Assembly (NCBI RefSeq): GCF_001673365.1
Contig: NZ_LZLS01000211.1
Coordinates: 1-64,000 of the forward strand
DNA from: Mycobacterium asiaticum
GTDB lineage: Bacteria > Actinomycetota > Actinomycetes > Mycobacteriales > Mycobacteriaceae
Length of the DNA: 64,000 nucleotides
Reading direction: 5' to 3'
Both the position numbers and the translations under genes were made by a program. Shown here in pieces: positions 16,262 to 23,539 of the stretch (positions are counted from its first letter, which is position 1; each line of letters starts with the position of its first letter). The notes below the pieces were generated by a model. That model saw only the letters and a program-made list of their open reading frames with translations. It was not told the DNA's origin and did not search any database.

Positions 16262-17281
16262 ATGATGGGCAGGATGACAAATGTGGGGAGCGTCACCGCA
16301 CTTCCGATAGTGGATATCAGCGCCGATTCGGCCAGCCTTCGCAGCGCCCTGCGCGAGGCGGCTCACCGGGTGGGTTTCTTCTATCTGACCGGTCATGGAG
16401 TGCCCGACGACTTGGTTGCGGCACTGCTCGACGTGGCCCGGCGGCTGTTCGCCCTGCCGCAGGCCGACAAGGACGCGATTGCGATGGTGCGCAGCCCGCA
16501 CTTTCGCGGTTACACCCGGCTCGGCGGCGAGTTGACCCGCGGGGAAGTGGACTGGCGCGAGCAGATCGATATCGGGCCCGAACGTCCACCGATCGGCGGT
16601 CCCGGCAAGCCTGAATATCTCTGGCTGCAAGGTCCCAATCAGTGGCCGGCCGCACTGCCCGAGCTGCCCGCGATCGTCGCCGAATGGGATGTCGCGTTGT
16701 CGCAGGTAGCCCGCACCCTGCTGCAGCACTGGGCGGAGTCGCTGGGCAGCCCCGCCGATGTGTTCGAGGCGGCCTTCGCCGAGGAGCCCGCGACCCTGAT
16801 AAAAGTGGTGCGCTACCCGCGGCGCGCCGCCAGTGCGCAGGGCGTCGGTGCGCACAAGGACTCCGGGGTGTTGACGTTGTTGCTGGCTGAGCCGGGCAGT
16901 CGGGGTCTGCAGGTGCGACGACGGGATCGGTGGGTCGACGTGCCTGCGGTCGACGGTGCGTTCATCGTCAATATCGGTGAACTGCTCGAGCTTGCGACGG
17001 GCGGCTACCTGAGGGCCACCGAACATCGGGTGAACTTGGGCGGCGCGACCCGTGAGCGAATCTCGGTGCCGTATTTCTTCAACCCCCGGCTGGACGCACA
17101 GATACCGGTGTTGTCCCTGCCGCCCGAGCTGGCCGGCAGAGCGGCACCGTTGCACGACCCGGCCGATCCGATTTACGCCGTGTACGGCCGCAATGCGTGG
17201 AAAAGCCGGTTGCGTGCCCACCCGGATGTGGCAGCGCGGCACGGATATGCCGGCGCCGGCCAGCCGGGTAGGCTGCCTTAA
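16262..17281 (+). CDS. 2-oxoglutarate/Fe(II)-dependent dioxygenase, isopenicillin-N-synthase type
   Basis: This 339-aa protein has an N-terminal DIOX_N region (LPIVDISADSASLRSAL to VGFFYLTGHGVP) and a 2OG-Fe(II) oxygenase core. The iron ligands are His and Asp of AHKDSG (about residues 196-198) and the distal His of ATEHRV (about 254). RERISVPYFF supplies the Arg/Ser pair that binds 2-oxoglutarate. The substrate is unknown. Alternative ATG starts at 16265 and 16274 are possible and no clear ribosome site decides. It is followed 40 bases later by a flavin reductase gene. Confidence 0.85.
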   Translation: MMGRMTNVGSVTALPIVDISADSASLRSALREAAHRVGFFYLTGHGVPDDLVAALLDVARRLFALPQADKDAIAMVRSPHFRGYTRLGGELTRGEVDWREQIDIGPERPPIGGPGKPEYLWLQGPNQWPAALPELPAIVAEWDVALSQVARTLLQHWAESLGSPADVFEAAFAEEPATLIKVVRYPRRAASAQGVGAHKDSGVLTLLLAEPGSRGLQVRRRDRWVDVPAVDGAFIVNIGELLELATGGYLRATEHRVNLGGATRERISVPYFFNPRLDAQIPVLSLPPELAGRAAPLHDPADPIYAVYGRNAWKSRLRAHPDVAARHGYAGAGQPGRLP

Positions 17282-17321
17282 CGAGAATCCCGTTCTCGGC
17301 TCGAGGAGCGAATGAAGTCCG

Positions 17322-17810
17322 GTGAACCCGAACAACAACCTGACGCCGACATCACTACGTGAGGCCTTCGGCCACTTCCCCTGTGGTGTGATCGCCATTG
17401 CCGCCCTGGTCGAGGGCGTCCGCGAAGGCCTTGCAGCCAGCACTTTTGTTCCGGTCTCGCTCGATCCGCCGCTGGTCTCGTTCTGCGTACAGAACACCTC
17501 GACGACATGGCCCAAGCTCAAGGGGGTGCCGACGCTGGGTATCAGCGTGCTGGGCGAGTCGCACGACGAGGCGGCCCGCACCCTGGCGGCGAAAACGGGT
17601 GACCGGTTTGCCGGTTTGGAGACGGAAGCGCGGGACTCGGGCGCCGTCTTCATCAAAGGCACCGGCCTGTGGTTGGAAAGCGCGATCGAGCAGTTGATTC
17701 CAGCCGGCGACCACACCATTGTGGTGCTGCGGGTCAGCGAGATCACCGTGGACGCCGAGGTTGCCCCGATTGTGTTCCACCGCAGCGTGTTTCGGCGGCT
17801 CGGCGTATAG
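17322..17810 (+). CDS. Flavin reductase domain protein (Rv0245-like)
   Basis: This 162-aa protein belongs to the flavin reductase/FMN-binding split-barrel family, with REAFGHFPCGVIAIAA at about residues 10-25, STFVPVSLDPPLVSF, and the C-terminal HTIVVLRVSEI segment. Such proteins reduce FMN/FAD with NAD(P)H for a partner monooxygenase, or act as small oxidoreductases. GTG at 17322 gives the usual length. The adjacent upstream dioxygenase does not need flavin, so the pairing may be accidental. The small minus-strand gene converges on it. Confidence 0.85.
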   Translation: MNPNNNLTPTSLREAFGHFPCGVIAIAALVEGVREGLAASTFVPVSLDPPLVSFCVQNTSTTWPKLKGVPTLGISVLGESHDEAARTLAAKTGDRFAGLETEARDSGAVFIKGTGLWLESAIEQLIPAGDHTIVVLRVSEITVDAEVAPIVFHRSVFRRLGV

Positions 17811-17823
17811 CGGCCCCGCCGGC

Positions 17824-17985
17824 CTAGGTCGGTGAGCGGTCGTCGATTCGTTTGCGTAAACCGTCGATACGCTGCTCCATTTCGGCAGCGTCGGCCTCCC
17901 GGCCTTCCTTGCGTGCCAGGTCTACGCGCGCGGAAATCTCGTCGATGGCGGTCTTGATCTCGTCAATGCCGGTGGGATCTACCAT
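17824..17985 (-). CDS. Small charged helical protein, 53 aa
   Basis: ATG at 17985 to TAG at 17824-17826 encodes 53 residues: MVDPTGIDEIKTAIDEISAR, then a Lys/Glu/Asp-rich stretch ending KRIDDRSPT. Hydrophobic residues recur at helical spacing (I, I, I, V, L, then M, I, L, I), suggesting an amphipathic helical hairpin. Third positions are mostly G/C, as in neighbouring genes. The gene starts 30 bases after the sdhB stop on the same strand, so it may be the last gene of the sdh operon. It has no name I recognise. An in-frame extension to the TAG at the sdhB end lacks a start. Confidence 0.6.
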   Translation of the reverse strand: MVDPTGIDEIKTAIDEISARVDLARKEGREADAAEMEQRIDGLRKRIDDRSPT

Positions 17986-18015
17986 TTCGGCTGGATACCC
18001 GGCAGCCTTCGACGA

Positions 18016-18762
18016 CTAACGCCGGAACAGTTTGTTACCCAGCCACACGACCGGGTCGTACTTGCGGCCAGCGACCCGCTCTTTCATCGGAATGAGTGCG
18101 TTGTCGGTGATCTTGATGTGCTCGGGGCAGACCTCGGTACAGCACTTGGTGATGTTGCAGTAACCGAGACCGTGCTCCTCCTGAGCGAGATCCCGCCGGT
18201 CCATGGTGTCCAGCGGGTGCATCTCGAGCTCGGCGATTCGCATCAGATAGCGCGGCCCGGCGAACGCCTGCTTGTTCTCCTCGTGGTCACGAATGACGTG
18301 GCAGACGTTCTGGCACAGGAAGCATTCGATGCACTTGCGGAACTCCTGGGAGCGCTGCACATCGACCTGCGCCATCCGGTACTCGCCGGGCTGCAGGTCC
18401 TTCGGCGGCGTGAACGATGGGATCTCCCGCGCCTTCTCGTAGTTGAACGACACGTCGGTCACCAGGTCGCGGATCACCGGGAAAGTCCGGATCGGAGTGA
18501 CGGTGACGACCTCGTTCTCCTCGAACGTCGACATCCGGGTCATGCACATCAGCCGGGGCCGGCCGTTGATCTCCGCCGAGCAGGACCCACACTTGCCGGC
18601 CTTGCAGTTCCACCGCACCGCGAGGTCGGGGGTCTGCGTCTGCTGCAACCGGTGGATGACGTCGAGGACCACCTCACCCTCGTTGACCTCGACAGTGAAT
18701 TCTTCGAGCCCACCGCTACTCTCGTCGCCGCGCCAGACCTGCATGCTCGCGTTGTACGCCAT
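18016..18762 (-). CDS. sdhB: Succinate dehydrogenase (Sdh1) iron-sulfur subunit
   Basis: This 248-aa protein carries all three Fe-S centres of SdhB. The [2Fe-2S] ligands are Cys53, 58, 61 and 73 (CKAGKCGSC then MC). The [4Fe-4S]/[3Fe-4S] ligands are in CIECFLCQNVC and CTEVCPEH. It passes electrons from the flavoprotein to the membrane anchor and menaquinone. Its ATG overlaps the sdhA stop region by 1 base (18762), implying translational coupling. It corresponds to Rv0247c of the Sdh1-type complex. Confidence 0.95.
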   Translation of the reverse strand: MAYNASMQVWRGDESSGGLEEFTVEVNEGEVVLDVIHRLQQTQTPDLAVRWNCKAGKCGSCSAEINGRPRLMCMTRMSTFEENEVVTVTPIRTFPVIRDLVTDVSFNYEKAREIPSFTPPKDLQPGEYRMAQVDVQRSQEFRKCIECFLCQNVCHVIRDHEENKQAFAGPRYLMRIAELEMHPLDTMDRRDLAQEEHGLGYCNITKCCTEVCPEHIKITDNALIPMKERVAGRKYDPVVWLGNKLFRR

Positions 18763-20678
18763 TACGCTCTCCGTTCCGGGTGCTCGGCCAGCTCTTCGTC
18801 GGTGTAGTACTTCTCCAGTTCGGAGATCTTGAAGAGCTCCAGCAAGTCGGGCCGCATCGGGATCTGCGGTTCACGGGTGATGGTGATGTGCTCCCCGTCA
18901 GCGCCGTTCGAGGCCTCCTTGCACACCAGCAACGTGTTGCGCCACCCCGAGTCCATGCCCGGGTGGTCGTCGCGAGTGTGGCCCCCACGGCTCTCGGTAC
19001 GCTCCAGCGCTGCCCGCGCTACGCATTCGCTGACCGTCAACATGTTGCGCAGGTCGATCGCCAGGTTCCAGCCGGGGTTGTACCGGCGTTCGCCTTCGAC
19101 CTGCACGTTCGCGTAGCGCGCCCACAGTTCCTTCAGGTGCGCGAGCGCCTTGGTGATCTCGTCTTCCTTGCGGATGATGCCGACCAGGTCGTTCATCACG
19201 TGCTGCAGGTCCATCTGCAGCGCATACGGGTTCTCCGGGGCCGAGCCATCGGTCGGACCGGAGAACGGCTTGAGGGCGAACTCGGCGGCCGCGTCGATCG
19301 CGTCCGACGAGACGGCCGGCCGCCTGTCCAGCGCCGCCACGTACTCGGCGGCGCCCAGCCCGGCCCGACGGCCGAAGACCAGCAGGTCAGACAGCGAGTT
19401 GCCGCCGAGCCGGTTGGAACCGTGCATGCCGCCGGAGCACTCACCCGCGGCGAACAGCCCGGGCACTTTGGCGGCACCGGTGTCGGCGTCGACCTCGACG
19501 CCGCCCATCACGTAGTGGCAGGTCGGCCCGACCTCCATCGCTTCCTTGGTGATGTCGACCTCGGCCAACTCCATGAACTGGTGGTACATCGACGGCAAGC
19601 GGCGCTTGATCTCCGCCGGCGTCAGCCGGGATGCGATGTCCAGGTAGACCCCGCCGTGCGGGGTGCCACGGCCAGCTTTGACCTCCGAATTGATGGCACG
19701 CGCCACTTCATCGCGGGGCAGCAGGTCCGGGGTACGACGCGCCGAGTCGTTGTCCTTGAGCCACTCGTCGGCTTCTTTCTCGGTTTCGGCGTACTGACCT
19801 TTGAACACCGGCGGGATGTAGTCGAACATGAAGCGGGTGTTCTCGGAGTTCTTCAAGACTCCACCGTCACCACGGACACCCTCGGTGACCAGAATGCCCT
19901 TCACGCTGGGCGGCCACACCATGCCCGTCGGGTGGAACTGGACGAACTCCATGTTGATCAGCGTGGCGCCGGCGCGCAGTGCCAGCGCGTGTCCGTCTCC
20001 GGTGTACTCCCAGGAATTCGAGGTCACCTTGAACGACTTGCCGATGCCGCCCGTGGCCAGCACCACCGCGGGTGCTTCGAACAACACGAACTTGCCGGTT
20101 TCCCGCCAGTAGCCGAAGGCGCCGGCGATCGAGTCGCCGTCTTTGAGTAATTCGGTGATCGTGCATTCGGCGAACACCCTGATCCGGGCGTCGTAGTCAC
20201 CGGACTCGGCGTGATCTTCCTGCTGCAGCGACACGATCTTCTGCTGCATGGTGCGGATCAATTCCAGGCCGGTGCGGTCGCCGACGTGCGCCAGCCGCGC
20301 GTAGGTGTGCCCACCGAAGTTGCGCTGGCTGATTCGGCCGTCTTTGGTGCGGTCGAACAGCGCGCCGTAGGTCTCCAGCTCCCAGACGCGGTCGGGTGCC
20401 TCTCTGGCGTGCAACTCGGCCATCCGCCAGTTGTTCAGGAACTTCCCGCCGCGCATGGTGTCGCCAAAGTGGGTCTGCCAGTTGTCTTTCGGGTTGGCGT
20501 TGCCCATCGAGGCGGCGCATCCGCCCTCGGCCATTACCGTATGTGCCTTGCCGAACAGGGATTTGGTCACCACTGCGACCTTCAGGCCGCGCTCCCGCGC
20601 TTCGATGACCGCGCGTAACCCTGCGCCGCCGGCACCGATCACGACTACGTCGTAGGCATGCCGTTCGACCTCAACCAT
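18762..20678 (-). CDS. sdhA: Succinate dehydrogenase (Sdh1) flavoprotein subunit
   Basis: This 638-aa flavoprotein starts VVVIGAGGAGLRA (FAD dinucleotide fold, residues 10-22) and has the HTVMAEGGCAAS segment (about 46-57), where SdhA enzymes bind FAD covalently through His. HPTGMVWPP (about 250) and the capping-domain segment GNSLSDLLVFGRRAG are typical. It oxidises succinate to fumarate. It is the middle gene of sdhC-sdhA-sdhB, with a 40-base gap after sdhC. ATG at 20678 gives the family N-terminus. Confidence 0.96.
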   Translation of the reverse strand: MVEVERHAYDVVVIGAGGAGLRAVIEARERGLKVAVVTKSLFGKAHTVMAEGGCAASMGNANPKDNWQTHFGDTMRGGKFLNNWRMAELHAREAPDRVWELETYGALFDRTKDGRISQRNFGGHTYARLAHVGDRTGLELIRTMQQKIVSLQQEDHAESGDYDARIRVFAECTITELLKDGDSIAGAFGYWRETGKFVLFEAPAVVLATGGIGKSFKVTSNSWEYTGDGHALALRAGATLINMEFVQFHPTGMVWPPSVKGILVTEGVRGDGGVLKNSENTRFMFDYIPPVFKGQYAETEKEADEWLKDNDSARRTPDLLPRDEVARAINSEVKAGRGTPHGGVYLDIASRLTPAEIKRRLPSMYHQFMELAEVDITKEAMEVGPTCHYVMGGVEVDADTGAAKVPGLFAAGECSGGMHGSNRLGGNSLSDLLVFGRRAGLGAAEYVAALDRRPAVSSDAIDAAAEFALKPFSGPTDGSAPENPYALQMDLQHVMNDLVGIIRKEDEITKALAHLKELWARYANVQVEGERRYNPGWNLAIDLRNMLTVSECVARAALERTESRGGHTRDDHPGMDSGWRNTLLVCKEASNGADGEHITITREPQIPMRPDLLELFKISELEKYYTDEELAEHPERRA

Positions 20679-20718
20679 GGAACCTCACTCAGCTTATTGC
20701 AATTGATGAATTGGCCTA

Positions 20719-21549
20719 TTAGCCAATGAATCTCAGGTCACTGATGGCTCCGCTGGCCACCAGCATGACGTAGAAGTCGGTGAGCATCAGCGTGCCGAGG
20801 GTGATCCAGGCGTACAGCTTGTGACGCTCGTTGATCTTGCTGATCTGGGTCCAGAACCAGTACCGCACCGGGTGTTTGGAGAAGTGCTTGAGCCGGCCAC
20901 CGGTTACGTGCCGGCATGAGTGGCAGGACAGCGTGTAGACCCACAGCATGATGACGTTGCCGAGCAGGATCAGGTTGCCCAGGCCGAAACCGAATCCACC
21001 CGGACCGTCCTCGGATTGGAACGCCACGATCGCGTCGTAGGTGTTGATCACCGAGATGATGGCTGCGATGTAGAAGAAGTAGCGGTGGGTGTTCTGGATG
21101 ATCAGCGGGAACTTGGTCTCGCCGGTGTAGTGCACGCGCGGCTCGGCCACCGCGCAGGCGGTGGGCGACTGCCACACCGTGCGGTAGTAGGCGCCGCGGT
21201 AGTAGTAGCAGGTCAACCGGAACAGCAGCAGGAATGGCAGTGTCATTGCCGCATACGGCAGCCACCACACGTCGGGCAGGAACTGTGGCCAGAACTCGCT
21301 GGCCTCTGGGAGGCATCCCGTGCTGACACACGGCGAGTAAAACGGCGTCAGGTAGTGGTATTTCGGGACGAAGTAGTGTTCCTGCTGGAACGCGCGTGCC
21401 GTCGCGTAGATGACGAACGCGGCGAAGCCGAGGTTGATCCGCAGCGGCTGCCACCACCACCTATCGGTGCGCAGCGTTTTTTGCCCAATTCGGGCGCGGG
21501 TAGCTGAAAAGACGCCGGACTCAGGACGGCTCGCCGTTGGTGCGCTCAT
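20719..21549 (-). CDS. sdhC: Succinate dehydrogenase (Sdh1) membrane anchor (Rv0249c-like)
   Basis: This 276-aa protein has five hydrophobic spans and acts as a single fused anchor, in place of separate SdhC and SdhD. It contains SPCVSTGC (residues 72-79) and LSCHSCRHVTGG with Cys209, His210, Cys212 and His214. This Cys/His cluster agrees with the membrane-embedded Rieske-type centre reported for mycobacterial Sdh1, as I recall it. It anchors SdhAB and delivers electrons to menaquinone. It is the first of the three sdh genes and lies 82 bases after the 98-aa protein gene. Confidence 0.9.
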   Translation of the reverse strand: MSAPTASRPESGVFSATRARIGQKTLRTDRWWWQPLRINLGFAAFVIYATARAFQQEHYFVPKYHYLTPFYSPCVSTGCLPEASEFWPQFLPDVWWLPYAAMTLPFLLLFRLTCYYYRGAYYRTVWQSPTACAVAEPRVHYTGETKFPLIIQNTHRYFFYIAAIISVINTYDAIVAFQSEDGPGGFGFGLGNLILLGNVIMLWVYTLSCHSCRHVTGGRLKHFSKHPVRYWFWTQISKINERHKLYAWITLGTLMLTDFYVMLVASGAISDLRFIG

Positions 21550-21631
21550 CTAATGTGTTGTTCCTCTTCGAACGGGCTGTAGCTCGAAGGGTACACAGAA
21601 TGAGTGCCCGCAATTTAGCCGGGCTTGGCTG

Positions 21632-21928
21632 TTAAGACCGGTGGTGACCTCCGACACCCTCGTCGTCGACATCGCGCCAGAAGTCGCTGTCGTACTGGGT
21701 GTCCGGGATTGCGATCTTCTCGCCGGATTGGTGCACGGTGGCGCGTGCGAGATCCAATTCGGCAACGTCGTTGTCGAGTAATTGGATGTCGGAAAGGATT
21801 CGGTCGGCATCGATGACGATGCGACGCGTCGCCGGGTTGTCTCCGTACCGCGACTTCAGCGAGGTGACGCACCGCCGCATACCCCTCATCAAGTCGTGCA
21901 GTTCGGTGAGTTCAGTGGTGGTGGACAA
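21632..21928 (-). CDS. Conserved 98-aa protein upstream of sdhC (Rv0250c-like)
   Basis: This 98-aa acidic, helical protein (STTTELTELHDLMRGMRRC, then SLKSRYGDNPATRRIVIDAD) has no membrane segment and no recognised catalytic motif. Length and position match Rv0250c, which precedes sdhC in M. tuberculosis. It is codirectional with the sdh genes, with an 82-base gap, and likely heads or closely precedes the operon. Function is unknown; a role in Sdh1 assembly or control is an inference from position only. Confidence 0.8.
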   Translation of the reverse strand: MSTTTELTELHDLMRGMRRCVTSLKSRYGDNPATRRIVIDADRILSDIQLLDNDVAELDLARATVHQSGEKIAIPDTQYDSDFWRDVDDEGVGGHHRS

Positions 21929-22055
21929 ACGATGCTCCCTGGGCCGGAGGTGTTACGGATCACAGTACGTCCACCGATACTATCCGCTGTCTTCGCCCTT
22001 GCCAGTTCTGCTTGTCGGGTAGACCGTGTCCCGCCGTCCGAAAGGGTTTCCAGTC

Positions 22056-22811
22056 ATGCCGGTTGAGCTCGCCCGACACGCGCGCGACTTGCTCGCGCTG
22101 CACCAACCGGGAAACCCGGTCATCCTGCCCACGGTGTGGGACGCCTGGTCGGCGAAGTTGGCGGCAAATGCCGGGTTTTCCGCGCTGACAGTCGGTAGCC
22201 ATCCGCTGGCCGACTCGATCGGCAAGCCCGACAACGAGGGCATGTCCTTCGACGACGTGCTGGCCCGAGTCGCCCAGATCACCGCGGCGGTGGACGTCCC
22301 GGTATCGGTCGACATCGAGTCCGGCTACGGCCTGCCGGCCGCGCGGTTGATCGACGGTCTACTGGAGGTTGGGGCCGTCGGACTCAACATCGAGGACACC
22401 GTGCACTCCGATGGCGGCCGGTTGCGAAGCTCGGCCGAGCACGCGGAATTGGTGGGCGCCTTGCGATCTGCCGCCGACGCGGCCGGTGTCCATGTGGTCG
22501 TCAACGCCCGCACCGATTTGTTCCTGCGCAAGGACGGCGCCGAGTCGGACCGGGTCGAGCGGGCCGTTGCGCGGCTCAACGAGGCGGCCGCGGCCGGCGC
22601 TGACGTGCTCTACCCCGTCGGCCGCCTGGAGCCGGAGACGTTGCGGCGCTTGGCAACTGAGTTGCCGCTGCCGGTGAACGCGATTGCGCTGCCCGATTCC
22701 GACGATCCAGCGTCGTTCGGCCCGCTCGGCGTGGCCCGAGTCAGTTTCGGCCCGTTCCTGCAGTATGCGTTGTCCGCTCGCGCCAACGAATTGCTGGCCC
22801 GCTGGCAATAG
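22056..22811 (+). CDS. Isocitrate lyase/PEP mutase family protein (Rv1998c-like)
   Basis: This 251-aa TIM-barrel protein of the PEP mutase/isocitrate lyase superfamily has LPTVWDAWSAKLAANAGF, VSVDIESGYG (metal-binding Asp region, about 87-96), VGLNIEDTV and VVNARTD. The isocitrate-lyase motif KKCGH is absent, so cleavage of isocitrate is unlikely. Oxaloacetate hydrolase, methylisocitrate-lyase-like or phosphonate-related activity is possible. ATG at 22056 has GAAAGGG about 9 bases upstream; GTG at 22026 would add 10 residues. It is divergent from the 98-aa protein gene and convergent with hsp20. Confidence 0.82.
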   Translation: MPVELARHARDLLALHQPGNPVILPTVWDAWSAKLAANAGFSALTVGSHPLADSIGKPDNEGMSFDDVLARVAQITAAVDVPVSVDIESGYGLPAARLIDGLLEVGAVGLNIEDTVHSDGGRLRSSAEHAELVGALRSAADAAGVHVVVNARTDLFLRKDGAESDRVERAVARLNEAAAAGADVLYPVGRLEPETLRRLATELPLPVNAIALPDSDDPASFGPLGVARVSFGPFLQYALSARANELLARWQ

Positions 22812-22826
22812 TGCCGAGCAGGCGCA

Positions 22827-22860
22827 AAAGCACCCGAAAACAGGTGCTTTCGGGTGCTTT
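22827..22860. terminator. Terminator with two alternative stems between the lyase gene and hsp20
   Basis: AAAGCACCCG (22827-22836) pairs perfectly with CGGGTGCTTT (22851-22860) as a 10-bp stem. Its inner part can instead pair with GGTGCTTT (22843-22850). Both alternatives end in T-runs. The element sits 15 bases after the lyase stop and 17 bases before the hsp20 stop, so it can serve both convergent genes. Confidence 0.65.
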
Positions 22861-22877
22861 CGCGTCTCGTCGCGGGT

Positions 22878-23324
22878 CTACTTGGTGATCGCGATGCGCT
22901 GAGCCTGCGCACCGGCCGGGTCCTTGTGGGCACCGGCGACGCGAACGGTGAGCACGCCCGCGTCATAGGACGCCGCGATGTCCTCGCCGGTGACGTGCGC
23001 CGACAGCTTGAACGACCGCCGGAACGATCCGTAGCGGATCTCGCGCAAACTGCGTCCGTCCCGCTCCTCGGAGTGCTCGTCGCGGTGTTCGCCGTGGATG
23101 ACTAGGCGGCCGTTCTCCACCTCGACGTTGACGTCCTTCTCGACGTCCACACCCGGCAACTCCAGCCGTACTATCGCGTCCTCGCCGTCCTTGACGATCT
23201 CGGCAGCGGGGTTGAAACCGCTGGTCACCGGCCTGCTCCAATCAAGAGATGCGGGGCCGAAGAAATCCCGCAGCCAACGATCGGTGTCCCACGCCGGACG
23301 CGACCACAATGTCAAATTGCTCAT
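22878..23324 (-). CDS. hsp: Small heat-shock protein, Hsp20/alpha-crystallin family
   Basis: This 148-aa protein has an alpha-crystallin domain from about residue 37 to 135 (AEIVKDGEDAIVRLELPG, then SFKLSAHVTGEDIAASYDAG VLTVRV region) and a short N-terminal arm rich in Trp/Arg/Asp. It holds unfolding proteins as an ATP-independent chaperone. ATG at 23324 has AGGAG 7 bases upstream. It corresponds to Rv0251c (Acr2). A candidate SigE/SigH-type promoter lies upstream. It is divergent from nirB. Confidence 0.93.
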   Translation of the reverse strand: MSNLTLWSRPAWDTDRWLRDFFGPASLDWSRPVTSGFNPAAEIVKDGEDAIVRLELPGVDVEKDVNVEVENGRLVIHGEHRDEHSEERDGRSLREIRYGSFRRSFKLSAHVTGEDIAASYDAGVLTVRVAGAHKDPAGAQAQRIAITK

Positions 23325-23387
23325 TGACGTCTCCTTACTCTTCCATGTGAGTTAGCTGTGCCCGACGCTGCAATGGTCGGCTACCCG

Positions 23388-23418
23388 GTTAAACCTGAGT
23401 CGCCTACGCTAAAGTTCC
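23388..23418 (-). promoter_or_regulatory. Candidate SigE/SigH-type promoter of hsp20
   Basis: On the minus strand, GGAACT (-35-like, 23413-23418) is followed after 18 bases by GTTTAA (around 23389-23394). This fits the GGAAY-N16-19-GTT pattern of mycobacterial ECF sigma factors SigE and SigH. It is about 65 bases upstream of the hsp20 start. Known control of acr2 by these sigma factors supports the reading, but the match is by eye. Confidence 0.45.
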
Positions 23419-23479
23419 ACCTGGACGTTCGCCCTGAGCGAACGACGTCACACAGACGATTGACAGTTGTGAGGACGGC

Positions 23480-23495
23480 GTGATGCATGCGTCAC
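23480..23495. promoter_or_regulatory. Imperfect palindrome upstream of nirB
   Basis: GTGATGCATGCGTCAC is a 16-bp palindrome with one mismatched pair, 45 bases upstream of the nirB start and 156 bases upstream of hsp20. Its symmetry and position fit a repressor or activator site. I could not fit a GlnR box to it. Confidence 0.35.
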
Positions 23496-23539
23496 ATTTC
23501 GCGTCATTTCCGGCAACAAGAGCTTCGTAATCTCATGAC

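Noticed and set aside
16250..17746. 498-codon minus-strand frame over the dioxygenase and flavin reductase genes
   Set aside because: It covers two genes with complete motifs on the plus strand and has no recognisable domain itself.
22056..22811. Isocitrate lyase
   Set aside because: The KKCGH catalytic motif is missing and the protein is far shorter than isocitrate lyase, so only the superfamily is called.
23440..23539. GlnR box upstream of nirB
   Set aside because: I looked for the AC-N9-AC type pattern near the palindrome, but the spacing and bases did not fit.
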